Positions 36,801-47,659 of a stretch of 64,000 nt of DNA are shown here, one piece after another. Source of the DNA: Gemmatimonas groenlandica (GTDB taxonomy: Bacteria > Gemmatimonadota > Gemmatimonadetes > Gemmatimonadales > Gemmatimonadaceae); contig NZ_CP053085.1 of the NCBI RefSeq assembly GCF_013004105.1, forward strand, positions 620,001-684,000, given 5' to 3'. The first letter of the stretch is position 1. Each line of letters starts with the position of its first letter. The notes beneath the pieces were generated by a model that searched no databases, was not told the origin of the DNA, and was given only the letters and a program-made list of their open reading frames with translations. A program made the translations under genes and the position numbers.

Positions 36801-37409
36801 GGCCGTGCGGGTGAGACCAAGGGTGAGCACCCGCTCACCCGCGTGGACCTGCAAGCATACATCTGGTACCAGAAGGGGTCCCTGGCGCTGTTCGCGCTTC
36901 GAGATCTGATTGGCGAGAGTGCACTGCACGGCGCACTGCGCGCGTACCTCGATGAAGGCCGGTTCGCGGGGCCGCCGTATGCCACGACGCTCGACCTCAT
37001 GAAACACATTCGTGCGGCGACGCCAGACTCAATGCAAATGGCGGTCGACGACTATTTCGAGACGATCACGCTGTGGGACGTGAAGACCGATAGCGTGCTG
37101 ACCGCCAAGCAGGCCAATGGGCAGTACAAGGTCACGGTCGTAGGAACCGCCACGAAGTTTCGCGCAGACTCGCTGGGCACCGAGGCACCGGCACCCCTGA
37201 ACGATTATATCGACGTCGGCGTCTTTGCTGCGCCCAAAGCCGGCGCGCGCATTGGCGCGCCGCTGGCAGTTCGCAAGATCAAGGTGACCAGTGGCGTGGT
37301 GCGCGCGGAATTCATCGTCAAGAGCACGCCAGCCCGCGCAGGTATCGATCCGTACAATCTGCTGATTGACCGAGTGCCGTCGGACAACAGTCGCGAGGTG
37401 CGACCATAG
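33822..37409 (+). CDS. ABC-2 permease fused to an M1-type aminopeptidase
   Basis: This 1195-residue inner-membrane protein has an N-terminal half (to about 580) with at least twelve hydrophobic segments in two ABC-2-like sets, the second starting near FHIRSLIRSVPFLAIAA. The C-terminal half is a gluzincin peptidase with HEIAH at 936-940 and a Glu about 20 residues on (E960 in MLSESLSEY). The peptidase part presumably faces the periplasm. The fusion is known in Bacteroidota and relatives as an ABC permease/M1 peptidase family of unknown substrate. Its stop codon TAG (37407-37409) abuts the truncated DUF2911 copy exactly, and that fragment continues in the same reading frame. Confidence 0.9.
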   Translation: MFGTLFAFELRGHFRRPATWLYVAIVFLLAFFAISTDAVLVGPALGKVKRNSPYALAQMYAIMLAIGQIITSALVGTTVLRDYEAGVHELLFTTRITRAGYLAAKYVAALIAMLLVFSALPVGALLGTLMPWIDGSTVQSIVLWHYIQPFLAVGVPGVFFISSMLFAVGSLTRSSFAVYVCGILLLVGYSVAGRLVQTLDRDQLANLIDPFALRSIDLVTRYWTPVEKNARTLPLDSFLGANRLLWVAVGVVLLVAAFRFMRLEKEAPVTSRRKAIKAAERERVMPKSGWRPRETYAPPSAIVGWWGVTTFHIRSLIRSVPFLAIAAIGFINVLMSAWFADQNGQNRSWPMSWLMAETSVGSAALFMVVLLTFYAGELVWRERQVRLDQVLDASPVRTVSVLAGKFTAMMALLFAFGTVAMLGSMTVQVLKGYPVINLGVYALYVYGTDFPGWFVMVALAFLVQSLVPRKPIGHVIVILIWVANIATANLGYDYRLLQIAASPAMRWSDLNATGPYLQSFLAVHGFNLSVAAILLAVTYVVWHRGTAMASLRDRLAPRLRGGVSALAAGGAVGATAFGGLFYYNASIVNPYFTRKEGERRQVAYERTWRPLETLTPPKVVATSITVDLQPTAGTARTATSYTMVNRLSRAIDSVLVNVASDLPGLGVTLDTLRFDRPHTVLKADTAFGVQLVRLATPLAPGDSLRLRVVQHYARRGFPSGEPDRSLVENGTFFNRDKFPTLGYGQDQELQSDELRRKYKLPLQRRGKPRTDVVALQRQSFSQDADFVSFEATVSTDPDQIAMAPGYLQKEWASNGRRYFHYVMDKPMPNFFSVLSARWTVTKTMWRDVPVEVYHYAGHTFNVARMLEASKASLEFFSNEFGVYPHRQLRILEFPRYAGFAQSFPNTVPYSEAIGFVARVDSSDVEDTDLPYFVTAHEIAHQWFPYQRMPADVEGAQMLSESLSEYAALVVTDRLHGRAFTQKFLRAELERYLRGRAGETKGEHPLTRVDLQAYIWYQKGSLALFALRDLIGESALHGALRAYLDEGRFAGPPYATTLDLMKHIRAATPDSMQMAVDDYFETITLWDVKTDSVLTAKQANGQYKVTVVGTATKFRADSLGTEAPAPLNDYIDVGVFAAPKAGARIGAPLAVRKIKVTSGVVRAEFIVKSTPARAGIDPYNLLIDRVPSDNSREVRP

Positions 37410-37799
37410 CGTCCGTCCAAGCGTGGTCGCGTGCTGTTCAACGGACTCGGCGACATGAAGTGGGGCATGGTGTGGCGCACAGGGGCCAACGAAGCCACGC
37501 ACTTCACCACGAGCAAGCCGCTGCAGTTCGGTGCGACCCTGGTGCCGGCGGGTACCTACACGCTGTTCACGAAGATCGTCGAGAACGGCAAGTGGGAGCT
37601 GGTGGTGAACAAGCAGACCAAGCAGTGGGGCACGGACTACGACGAGAAGCAGGATCTTGCGCGCATTCCGATGACGGTAACGAGCAACAACGCGGTGGTC
37701 GAGAAGATGGAGATCATGGTGAAGCCGGCGGGTAAGGGCGGCGAGCTCATTGTGGCGTGGGACAATTACAAGGCCGTGGCGGTGTTTACGGCGAAGTAA
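37410..37799 (+). pseudogene. Beheaded DUF2911 copy
   Basis: The frame from 37410 reads RPSKRGRVLFNGLG onward and is about 98% identical to the intact gene at 32148, but lacks the signal peptide and about the first 58 residues. It begins directly after the ABC/M1 gene stop codon and has no start of its own, although an internal GTG (37431) keeps a frame of 122 residues. Without a signal peptide an exported domain would be misplaced, so I treat it as a remnant. Substitutions such as ATC to CTC and GGA to GTG separate it from the intact copy. Confidence 0.8.
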
Positions 37800-37825
37800 G
37801 CGGTACGAAGTACGGGGTACGAAGC

Positions 37826-37859
37826 ACGGGGTACGGAGCGCAATCGCTTCGTACCCCGT
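37826..37859. terminator. Hairpin, right copy, between DUF2911 remnant and carbonic anhydrase
   Basis: ACGGGGTACGGAGCG (37826-37840) pairs with CGCTTCGTACCCCGT (37845-37859) around CAAT. It could end transcription from both sides, since the carbonic anhydrase gene on the minus strand stops at 37881. Confidence 0.6.
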
Positions 37860-37880
37860 ATCTGTCCACGCGATGCGTGC

Positions 37881-38514
<634 letters not shown>

Positions 38515-38528
<14 letters not shown>

Positions 38529-40239
38529 TGGTCCGTCTCCGCTTCCGGTAGTTTTGCGACTTGTTGTGGAACTGCTTGAACTCGATCGCGATCTGCTTGT
38601 GGGGCGCTCCCTCCTGGAAGTCCGCAATCACGTCGTACAGGTCGCTGTCGATGAAGCTGGCCCGCGTGCCGTCGACGATCAGACTCGACTGTGTGGGTAG
38701 GGAGGCGAGTTTGGCCTTGAGCTCAGACTTGTTGACGAACGACGCATCCTTGTTGAAGCGCAGCAGATACATCGACTCCTGATGCACCAGTGTGAACGCC
38801 GAATGGTGATTCGTCCGGATCACGAAGATCACGCCGAACACCACGCCAATCAGCACGCCGATCAGCAGATCAGTGAAGACGATTGCAATGACCGTCACGA
38901 TGAACGGGAGGAACTGATCAACGCCCGCCTTCCATGAATCGCGGTACAACGCGGGTTTGGTAAGCTTGTAGCCCACCATCAGAAGCACCGCAGCCAGACT
39001 GGCCAGCGGGATGCGATTGAGGAGGCTCGGTATCGCAACAACGCACACGAGCAGGAGGACTCCGTGAATGAAGGCGGACCACCGCGATCGGGCTCCGGCG
39101 TATACGTTGGCCGAACTCCGCACAATCACCGCGGTGACCGGAAGACCGCCAATCAGTCCGGCCGCGATATTTCCCACACCTTGGGCCATTAGTTCACGGT
39201 CCGGATTGGAGATCCGTCGCTGCGGATCCAGCTTGTCGGAGGCTTCGAGCGAGAGCAAGGATTCGATACTCGCCACAATGGCGAGCGTCAGGCCGGTGGA
39301 GTAGATCCGGCGGTCCGTCCACCGGGACCAGTCAGGACCGGATAATTGCGCAAGCAGGTCAGTCGGCCCCCCTGCCGGTAGCGTCACCAGATGGCCGTCT
39401 TCGGCGCGCAGGAAGAAGTCGGGCGAGATGGTGCGGAACAACTCGTTCAGCAGGATGCCAACCGCCACGACGATGAGCGCGCCGGGGACCATCGCGAGCG
39501 ACTTGCGTGACTTAATCCACGGGGACTCCCACGCGAGAAGGATCGCGAGGGAGACGACCGAAATGAGAATAGCCTCTCCGTTCGCGGATACGACGGCATC
39601 CGCCACATCGGAGAGCGTTGTTGACGCTCCATCCGCCGAGCGGAAGAAGTCGAAATCTCCCTCGTAACTGGTGTCACGACCGAGCGCATGCGGAATCTGC
39701 TTGAGGATGATGACCACGCCGATCGCGGCCAGCATCCCCTTGATCACCGCGTTGGGCACATAGTTGGCAATGCGACCCGCACGCAGAAACCCGAAGCCCA
39801 CTTGCGCCACGCCTGCCACCAGCACCGCCAGCAGAAAGGCGGGGAAGGAACCGAGCGATTGAATGGCCGTTGCCACGATTACGGCGAGGCCTGCGGCCGG
39901 TCCACTCACGCTCACCGATGATGCGGAAAGCATCGAGACGATGAGTCCGCCAATGATGCCCGAAATGACGCCGGAGAAGAGCGGCGCTCCGGAGGCGAGC
40001 GCGATGCCGAGGCAGAGCGGTAGCGCCACGAGGAAGACGACGAGTCCGGCTGGCGCGTCGTGCGACCACGACACCTTCCCGCTATAGGACGAGACTACCG
40101 ATTCACGAGGTGATGTCATTGAGTGAGGAGAAGATGGTCGCGAGCTGGCAGACAAACCGCCGAGGCCTACCGCTTGGCCCATGGCGTTCGGTGCGCCTAC
40201 GGCATCCGGTGGCGTACCGTTGTGCTCTGGAGTGGTCAC
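38515..40239 (-). CDS. SulP-family anion transporter with STAS domain, probable bicarbonate importer
   Basis: A 574-residue inner-membrane protein. After a Ser/Pro-rich N-terminal tail of about 55 residues come ten or more hydrophobic segments from [22 protein letters not shown] onward, with the SulP signature [16 protein letters not shown]. The C-terminal STAS domain (about 475-550) has [21 protein letters not shown]. SulP proteins carry sulfate, bicarbonate or dicarboxylates. The overlapping carbonic anhydrase gene points to bicarbonate or CO2 supply (inference). GTG 40239 gives the full frame; ATG 40119 (MTSPRES) is a credible shorter start. The C-terminus is unusually basic (YRKRRRTNG). 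Confidence 0.9.
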
Positions 40240-40314
40240 GCTGAGTCGCTACCGCTAACGCCGCCCCCGCGCGATCTCGGTGCTCTTTGGTACGTACAAG
40301 TCATTCACGATGAT

Positions 40315-40347
40315 CCCCAATATATTGGGGCACTGAGGCGCAGCCAA
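40315..40347 (-). promoter_or_regulatory. SulP-carbonic anhydrase promoter with -10 inside a perfect palindrome
   Basis: On the minus strand TTGGCT (40347-40342), a 17-base spacer and TATATT (40324-40319) form a strong sigma-70-like promoter. The -10 sits in the perfect 16-base palindrome CCCCAATATATTGGGG (40315-40330), so a bound regulator would block polymerase. A second GTACGTAC palindrome lies near 40291-40298. Confidence 0.55.
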
Positions 40348-40378
40348 TTCGTCATAGCCCCGACTCCCGACTTCGCTG

Positions 40379-42103
<1,725 letters not shown>

Positions 42104-42303
42104 GGATCGGCGGGGTTGGGGAGGCTGGACCGGGCGAATCTACCTTTTCCTCCCATCCCTGACTATGCTTCAAGGCTCCCCGGAAACGGGGACCCGGGTG
42201 CGGGTCGGAAACGCCGACTTCGCGACGAGCCCGGAACGCTGGCGGCCCCGCAACGGGCATCACGCTGGCGAGCTGTCCAAACTGTCTGAACTGAGATCAG
42301 AAC

Positions 42304-42612
42304 ATGGCCGTCAAGATTCGTCTCCGCCGCGAAGGCCGGAAGAAGACCCCGATGTACCGTATCGTCATTGCTGATTCGAAGGCGCCGCGCGACGGCCGTT
42401 TCATCGAGATCATCGGACAGTACCAGCCGCAGCTCGGCGAGAACGCGATCAACCTCAAGCATGATCGCGTGGAATACTGGATGAACGTCGGCGCCCTGCC
42501 GACCGACACGGTCCGCTCGCTCCTCCGCCGCGCCGGCATCCTCAAGTCGCGCCACGAAGCGCGTCTCGCGGCCAAGCTGCAGGCCAACGCGGTCGCCCTC
42601 CCCGAGGCGTGA
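42304..42612 (+). CDS. rpsP: 30S ribosomal protein S16
   Basis: A 102-residue ribosomal protein with MAVKIRLRREGRKKTPMYRI, VIADSKAPRDGRFIEIIGQY and DRVEYWMNVGALPTDTVRSLL, the standard S16 sequence. It heads the conserved rpsP-rimM-trmD cluster for 30S assembly. The 190-base region upstream carries GC-rich hairpins but no clear -10. rimM follows after 13 bases. Confidence 0.97.
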   Translation: MAVKIRLRREGRKKTPMYRIVIADSKAPRDGRFIEIIGQYQPQLGENAINLKHDRVEYWMNVGALPTDTVRSLLRRAGILKSRHEARLAAKLQANAVALPEA

Positions 42613-42625
42613 TCTGCCGGACTAT

Positions 42626-43147
42626 GTGATTGTCGGCAAGGTGCGTCGCGCGCATGGTGTGCGCGGCGCCTGGGCCGTCGAGTCGCTATCTGCGGCGCCG
42701 GACGTGATTTTCACGTCCGGCGCTGTCATTTATGCGGGCGACCGGAAGGGTGAAATCAGCGGCGACGCCACGGCGTCCATGCTACACATCGAAGACGGCC
42801 GTCCGATGAACAAGGACTGGCTCGTGCGCGTCACGGAAGTGACCGACCGCGATGTGGCCGAGACGTGGCGCGGCCGGTACCTGCTGGCCGACACCGCCGA
42901 CATGCCCGAGCCGGACGACGATGAGATGTACATCTTCGCGCTCATCGGCATGCAGGTCGAAGTGGATGGTCAGGGCCACGTGGGCGAAGTGCGCGACGTA
43001 TACGAAGCGCCGCAGGGGCTGATTCTCGAAGTGGAGACCGCGACTGGTCGTCCGCTGGTTCCGTGGCGCCCCGAAATCGTCGAGCGCGTGGACGAAGAGC
43101 GCAACACGATCGTGCTCAAGCCGCTCGACGGCTTGCTCGACGACTAG
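42626..43147 (+). CDS. rimM: Ribosome maturation factor RimM
   Basis: A 173-residue 16S rRNA processing factor that binds S19 and helps 30S maturation. The N-terminal beta-barrel begins IVGKVRRAHGVRGAWAVE, and the C-terminal PRC barrel includes EMYIFALIGMQVEVDGQGHVGEV and LVPWRPEIVERVD. It starts with GTG (VIVGKV), since the in-frame codons just before (PDY) contain no ATG. It lies between rpsP and trmD as in most bacteria. Confidence 0.95.
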   Translation: MIVGKVRRAHGVRGAWAVESLSAAPDVIFTSGAVIYAGDRKGEISGDATASMLHIEDGRPMNKDWLVRVTEVTDRDVAETWRGRYLLADTADMPEPDDDEMYIFALIGMQVEVDGQGHVGEVRDVYEAPQGLILEVETATGRPLVPWRPEIVERVDEERNTIVLKPLDGLLDD

Positions 43148-43168
43148 CGCGGCCACGAGACCACAGCC

Positions 43169-44005
43169 GTGCTGCGCATCAACGTCGTGACGATCTTCCC
43201 CGATTTCTTCGCAGGGCCGCTTTCCATCAGCATTCCGGCCAAGGCGGCGGGTACTGGTGGCGTGTCGTACAACCTGATCGATCTACGCACGTTCACGTAC
43301 GACCGGCATCGCACTGTCGACGACTATCCGTTCGGTGGCGGACCCGGCATGGTGATGAAGCCCGGGCCGTTCTTCGAAGCGGTGGAGTCGGTGCAGGCCA
43401 GAGCGCCGATCGTGCTGCTGTCGCCGCGCGGTCGCCGCTTCTCGCACGCCGACGCGGTGCGCTTCGCCGCCGGCACCGAGCTCACGCTGCTCTGCGGTCA
43501 TTACAAGGACGTCGACGAGCGCGTGGCGACGCACTTGGCCACCGAAGAACTTTCACTCGGCGATTTTGTGCTGAGCGGCGGCGAGCCGGCGGCGTTGGCC
43601 ATCATCGATGCCACCGTGCGTTTGCTGCCTGGCGCGATGAGCGACCTGGAAAGCGCGCGCACCGATTCGTTCTACGATCGCGGCATCAGCGCGCCCAGCT
43701 ACACGCGGCCGGCGGAGTATCGCGGCTTCACGGTACCCGAGGTGCTGGTGGGTGGCGACCACGCGAAGCAGGTGGCGTGGCGCGATGAGCAGAGCCTGCA
43801 GCGCACGCGCGATGCCGAGGCGCGTGATCGCGCCGAATGGACCGCGCGCGAGCAAATGATCGCCACGCGCGAGGCGGCCATTGCGGCCGTGGAGCGTGTG
43901 CAGGCGGCGAAGGCGTTGAAGAAGGCGAAGGAAAAGGCGGCGAAGGAACGCGCCCGTGCGCGGGCAGCGCGGAAGAGTGCCGCTGACGCTGCGGAGTCCG
44001 AATGA
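43169..44005 (+). CDS. trmD: tRNA (guanine37-N1)-methyltransferase with charged C-terminal tail
   Basis: This AdoMet-dependent enzyme methylates G37 of tRNAs reading CNN/CGG codons, preventing +1 frameshifting. It shows IFPDFFAGPLSISI, DRHRTVDDYPFGGGPGMVMKPGPFF (split here by residues 48-72), LLSPRGRRFSHADA and LLCGHYKDVDERV. It also shows DFVLSGGEPAALAIIDATVRLLPG in segments, the trefoil-knot cofactor region. The K in GHYKDVD replaces the Glu of the common GRYEGID, as in Bacteroidota versions. Residues about 222-278 are a Lys/Ala/Arg-rich, probably coiled tail absent from most TrmD. It starts with GTG. The next gene overlaps by ATGA; rplS does not follow. Confidence 0.94.
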   Translation: MLRINVVTIFPDFFAGPLSISIPAKAAGTGGVSYNLIDLRTFTYDRHRTVDDYPFGGGPGMVMKPGPFFEAVESVQARAPIVLLSPRGRRFSHADAVRFAAGTELTLLCGHYKDVDERVATHLATEELSLGDFVLSGGEPAALAIIDATVRLLPGAMSDLESARTDSFYDRGISAPSYTRPAEYRGFTVPEVLVGGDHAKQVAWRDEQSLQRTRDAEARDRAEWTAREQMIATREAAIAAVERVQAAKALKKAKEKAAKERARARAARKSAADAAESE

Positions 44006-44496
44006 GCCTGCGCGTGTTCGTCACCGGCGGCACGTTCGACAAGGAGTACGACGAGCTCACGGGCACGTTGCACTTCGAGGCCACGCATGTCGAAGAGATG
44101 CTGCGTCGCGGTCGGTGCATGCTCGATGTGAACGTCGAAGTACTGATGATGATCGATAGTCTCGAGATGAAGGAGTCGCATCGACATCGCATCGTGGATG
44201 CCTGCGTCGCCTGCACGGAAACGCAGATCGTGATCACGCACGGCACCGACACGATGGTGGAAACGGCCACCGTGATCGCTGCCGCCGTGACCACCAAGAC
44301 CATCGTGCTCACGGGCGCGATGGTACCCTATGCCTTCGGCAGCTCCGACGGCCTGTTCAACCTGGGCAGCGCGCTCAGTTTCGTGCAGGCGCTCGCGCCC
44401 GGTGTGTACGTGGCCATGAACGGCCGCTGCTTTCGCTGGGATGACGTGCGAAAAAACAGGGACGTAGGCGTGTTCGAGCCGCTGGGCGAGGCGTAG
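44002..44496 (+). CDS. Half-length asparaginase-like protein
   Basis: This 164-residue protein corresponds only to the N-terminal domain of type I/II L-asparaginases. The nucleophile region reads [12 protein letters not shown] (family GGTIA), and the second active-site motif is [12 protein letters not shown] with the Thr-Asp pair intact. The C-terminal domain that completes the dimer site is missing, yet the frame ends cleanly and overlaps trmD by ATGA, so it seems a stable short family rather than a fresh truncation. Whether it has asparaginase activity is unclear. It may act on another amide. Confidence 0.85.
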   Translation: MSLRVFVTGGTFDKEYDELTGTLHFEATHVEEMLRRGRCMLDVNVEVLMMIDSLEMKESHRHRIVDACVACTETQIVITHGTDTMVETATVIAAAVTTKTIVLTGAMVPYAFGSSDGLFNLGSALSFVQALAPGVYVAMNGRCFRWDDVRKNRDVGVFEPLGEA

Positions 44497-44570
44497 CAGG
44501 AGCCCTCGGCGGCGGCTATTCTTCGGGATTGCTTCCCACTCCCCTCTCCGAACTTCTTCGGTACCCCGGC

Positions 44571-45788
44571 ATGGCCAAGATCAAGGTTGTGAACCCCGTC
44601 GTCGAGATGGACGGCGACGAGATGACGCGCATCATCTGGCAGTTCATCAAGGACAAGCTCATCCTGCCGTATCTCGACGTCGAACTCGAGTACTACGACC
44701 TCGGGATCGAGCACCGCGATGCGACCAACGACCAGGTCACGATCGACTCGGCCGAAGCCACCAAGAAGCATGGCGTGGCGGTGAAGTGCGCGACGATCAC
44801 CCCTGATGAAGCCCGAGTGAAGGAGTTCGGGCTCAAGAAGATGTGGAAGAGCCCCAACGGCACGATCCGCAACATCCTGGGCGGCGTGATCTTCCGCGAG
44901 CCGATCATCATCTCGAATATCCCGCGTCTGGTGCCGGGGTGGACGAAGCCGATCGTGGTGGGCCGTCATGCGCACGGCGACCAGTACAAGGCGACGGACT
45001 TCAAGGCGCCCGGTGCCGGCACCGTGACCATGACGTACACGCCGGCCGATGGCAGTGCGCCGATGGAGTTCGAAGTGGTGAAGTTCGGCGCCGACGGTGG
45101 TGTGGCGATGGGCATGTACAACTTCAACGACTCGATCCGCGACTTCGCCCGCTCCAGCCTCACCTACGGCCTGCAGCGCAACTACCCGGTGTACCTCAGC
45201 ACCAAGAACACGATCCTCAAGGCGTACGACGGCCAGTTCAAGGATCTGTTCGAGGAAGTGTTCAACACCGAGTTCAAGGCCGAGTTCGACGCGAAGGGTC
45301 TCACGTATGAGCACCGCCTGATCGACGACATGGTCGCGTCGGCGCTCAAGTGGGAAGGTGGCTACGTGTGGGCGTGCAAGAACTACGACGGCGACGTGCA
45401 ATCGGACATCGTGGCGCAGGGCTTCGGCTCGCTCGGTCTCATGACGAGCGTGCTGCTCTCGCCCGACGGCAAGACGATGGAAGCCGAAGCGGCGCATGGC
45501 ACAGTGACGCGTCACTACCGCGAGCACCAGAAGGGCAACAAGACGTCGACCAATCCGATTGCGTCGATCTTCGCCTGGACGCGCGGGCTCGCGCATCGCG
45601 GCAAGCTCGATGGCACGCCGGCGGTCACGGCATTCGCCGACACGCTCGAGCAGGTGTGCATCGAAGCGGTGGAAGCGGGCGAGATGACGAAGGATCTCGC
45701 GATTCTCATTTCGAAGGACACGCCGTATCTGCATACGGAGGCGTTCCTCGACGCCATCGATCGCCGACTGCAGGCGAAGATGGCGTGA
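44571..45788 (+). CDS. icd: NADP-dependent isocitrate dehydrogenase, eukaryote-like type II
   Basis: This TCA-cycle enzyme oxidises isocitrate to 2-oxoglutarate and CO2 and makes NADPH. From ATG 44571 ([20 protein letters not shown]) it has 405 residues. Substrate and metal segments are seen as [58 protein letters not shown] and [17 protein letters not shown]. The sequence is of the homodimeric mitochondrial-like subfamily rather than the E. coli type. TATTCT near 44518-44523 may be its -10, giving a leader of about 40 bases. A strong hairpin follows the stop. Confidence 0.96.
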   Translation: MAKIKVVNPVVEMDGDEMTRIIWQFIKDKLILPYLDVELEYYDLGIEHRDATNDQVTIDSAEATKKHGVAVKCATITPDEARVKEFGLKKMWKSPNGTIRNILGGVIFREPIIISNIPRLVPGWTKPIVVGRHAHGDQYKATDFKAPGAGTVTMTYTPADGSAPMEFEVVKFGADGGVAMGMYNFNDSIRDFARSSLTYGLQRNYPVYLSTKNTILKAYDGQFKDLFEEVFNTEFKAEFDAKGLTYEHRLIDDMVASALKWEGGYVWACKNYDGDVQSDIVAQGFGSLGLMTSVLLSPDGKTMEAEAAHGTVTRHYREHQKGNKTSTNPIASIFAWTRGLAHRGKLDGTPAVTAFADTLEQVCIEAVEAGEMTKDLAILISKDTPYLHTEAFLDAIDRRLQAKMA

Positions 45789-45796
45789 GGACGCGG

Positions 45797-45824
45797 GCGC
45801 TCGCCTTACTTGGCGAGCGCTTTC
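45797..45824 (+). terminator. Terminator-like hairpin between icd and the LVIVD gene
   Basis: GCGCTCGCC (45797-45805) pairs with GGCGAGCGC (45812-45820) around TTACTT and is followed by TTTC. The stop codon of the convergent LVIVD gene (45806-45808) lies in the loop, the same arrangement as at the ffh terminator. Confidence 0.6.
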
Positions 45825-47584
45825 ACGACGGCGCTGAGAGCCGTCACCCGCTTGGCCTCAGGGCTGGCGGCGGCATCGGTGTCGAGCTGTGCAGCGAGCG
45901 TGTTCAACGCCGCCGCACGCTTGGCACCGTTTGCTTTTTCGGCGGTCGCCAGCTGGGCCAGCACGCCGGTGAGCCACGCCTTTGGTACCGCGCTATTGCG
46001 GGCCAGCTGGTCGGTGTAGGCCCGTGCCACGACGAACGCGGCGGGCCACACGGCCTGCGGCTGTTCCTGCGCGTTGAAGTACGCGTACTTCACGAGCTTG
46101 GCGGCGTCGAGTTCGTTCTTCGTGATGAACTCACTGGGGGTAAGCTCCCACACGTCGAGCCCACGGGCGATCTCCGAGCCGTAGATCAAGCCGTTGTACC
46201 AGTAGGCCGACCACGTTCCGGCACTCACCAGCGCGGTGGAATCCATCGGGCCGCGATCGAAGAAGCCGATCTCGAACGCGTGATCGGGGTCGGTCCAGTC
46301 GAACACGTTGATGCCGCCCTGATACCACGACTGCACCATGACTTCGCGGCCGGGAATCGGGATCAGTGAGCCGTTGTGCGCTACGCAGTTCTCCTGATTG
46401 CTCTGCGCGGCGGGCAGCTTGAAGTAGCTCTTGAAATCGAGCTTGTCGCCGTTGCGCACGAAGATCGCGTCGGCGCCCCATTCCTTCTTGTCGGTCGCAC
46501 GGCAGCGTGGAGCCGTGCCACCGCCCCATTCGTCGGAGAAGAGGACCTTGCTGCCATCGTTGCTGAAGGTGGCCGAATGCCACGCCGACATGTTGGTGTC
46601 AGCGGCGGCGTAGATACGCTTCGGGTTCTTGATGTCGCGAATGTCGAGCAGAATGCCGTAGCCGCTGCATGCACCACCGGCCAGACCAACCGCCGGATAC
46701 GTGGTGATGTCATGGCACTGCGTGGGACCACCGCGTCCGGCCACCGAAGGGCGCGCCGGCGCACCAGCCGGCCGCTCGCGCCGATCGGCGGCGGCGTCGG
46801 CGTGACGCACGGCTTCACCGAGTCCTTCGAAGATGCGCGGCGAGCTCACGATGGCGGCTGCCGCCGGGTTCTTCACCGGCACCTTGATGACTTCAATACG
46901 AAACAGCGACGAGTTCGGATCGATGTCGGGATTGGCCGCCGAACATCCTGCCAGCTCTTCATTTGAGCGTACGCCCGCTGAGCCGGAAACATAGATGTAT
47001 ACGTTTTCTGGATCCTTCGGGTCGGTGACCAGCGTATTGGTGTGCGAGCCACGGCACGTCTGCACGGTCGTGATCGAGCGTGGATGCTCGATGTCGCTGA
47101 TGTCGATGATGCGGATGCCACGCGCGCGATCTTTGCTGACTTCATCCTGCACGCCGCCCAGTCCGCAGTCCACGCGACCGCTCACGGCTTCGGCCGACAC
47201 GAAGAGCAAATTGCCGTACACCGTAACGTCGCTCTGCGAACCGGGGCACACAAAGGCGGCGCGCAACTTCGGCTTGCGCGGATTGCCGATGTCCCACACC
47301 TGCCAGCCGCTGTAGTTACCCTGGAAAACCAGATTCCCGCTGAAAGCGAGGTCGGAGTTCTTGAGTCGCGCGTCGCCGGGGGTGCTGAGATTGAGAAACG
47401 CCTCTGAATTCTTCGTGTTCGAGACGAGTTTGAGGTTCCACGAGGCTTCGCCAGCGTCGAACCAACCGGCCTTGAGGCCGACGCGCGGGTCGGGCGTGGG
47501 CTGCGCGTAGGCAACCGGTATGGCCGCCGTACTGCCGGCCACCAGCAGGGCGCCGCCAAGCAGCGATCGAAAGGGCGTTCGCAT
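45806..47584 (-). CDS. Exported LVIVD-repeat protein
   Basis: A 592-residue protein with a signal peptide ending at AYAQ. It contains beta-propeller-like LVIVD repeats: LVFQGNYSGWQVWDIGNPRKP, NLLFVSAEA, IRIIDISDIEHPRSI, GYGILLDIRDIKNPKRI, GINVFDWTDPDHAFEI and YGSEIARGLDVWELTPSEF. Cys residues are frequent in the mature part (FVCPGSQ, VDCGLGG, VQTCRGS, AGCSAANP), which suggests disulfides outside the cytoplasm. A helical C-terminal domain of about 90 residues follows. Function is unknown. It is the last gene of a BNR protein / DUF305 / LVIVD run. Confidence 0.88.
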   Translation of the reverse strand: MRTPFRSLLGGALLVAGSTAAIPVAYAQPTPDPRVGLKAGWFDAGEASWNLKLVSNTKNSEAFLNLSTPGDARLKNSDLAFSGNLVFQGNYSGWQVWDIGNPRKPKLRAAFVCPGSQSDVTVYGNLLFVSAEAVSGRVDCGLGGVQDEVSKDRARGIRIIDISDIEHPRSITTVQTCRGSHTNTLVTDPKDPENVYIYVSGSAGVRSNEELAGCSAANPDIDPNSSLFRIEVIKVPVKNPAAAAIVSSPRIFEGLGEAVRHADAAADRRERPAGAPARPSVAGRGGPTQCHDITTYPAVGLAGGACSGYGILLDIRDIKNPKRIYAAADTNMSAWHSATFSNDGSKVLFSDEWGGGTAPRCRATDKKEWGADAIFVRNGDKLDFKSYFKLPAAQSNQENCVAHNGSLIPIPGREVMVQSWYQGGINVFDWTDPDHAFEIGFFDRGPMDSTALVSAGTWSAYWYNGLIYGSEIARGLDVWELTPSEFITKNELDAAKLVKYAYFNAQEQPQAVWPAAFVVARAYTDQLARNSAVPKAWLTGVLAQLATAEKANGAKRAAALNTLAAQLDTDAAASPEAKRVTALSAVVKALAK

Positions 47585-47659
47585 GGGAAGAGTGGGAGAG
47601 TGGGGAAAGGACGGACTGCTGCGATGTCGGTGTGTGACGCCGGTGCGTGTTGTCGGTGC

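Larger units (their letters stand above)
37410..37859 (+). repeat. Direct repeat, right copy
   Basis: It matches 32322-32771. Together the two copies bracket about 4.6 kb carrying the ABC ATPase and the permease/M1 fusion. The copy geometry is intact gene at left and displaced 3' end at right. Confidence 0.9.

Noticed and set aside
37431-37799. Second DUF2911 protein as a functional gene
   Set aside because: It lacks the signal peptide and N-terminal third of the family and has no start site of its own. It is better read as a displaced 3' fragment.
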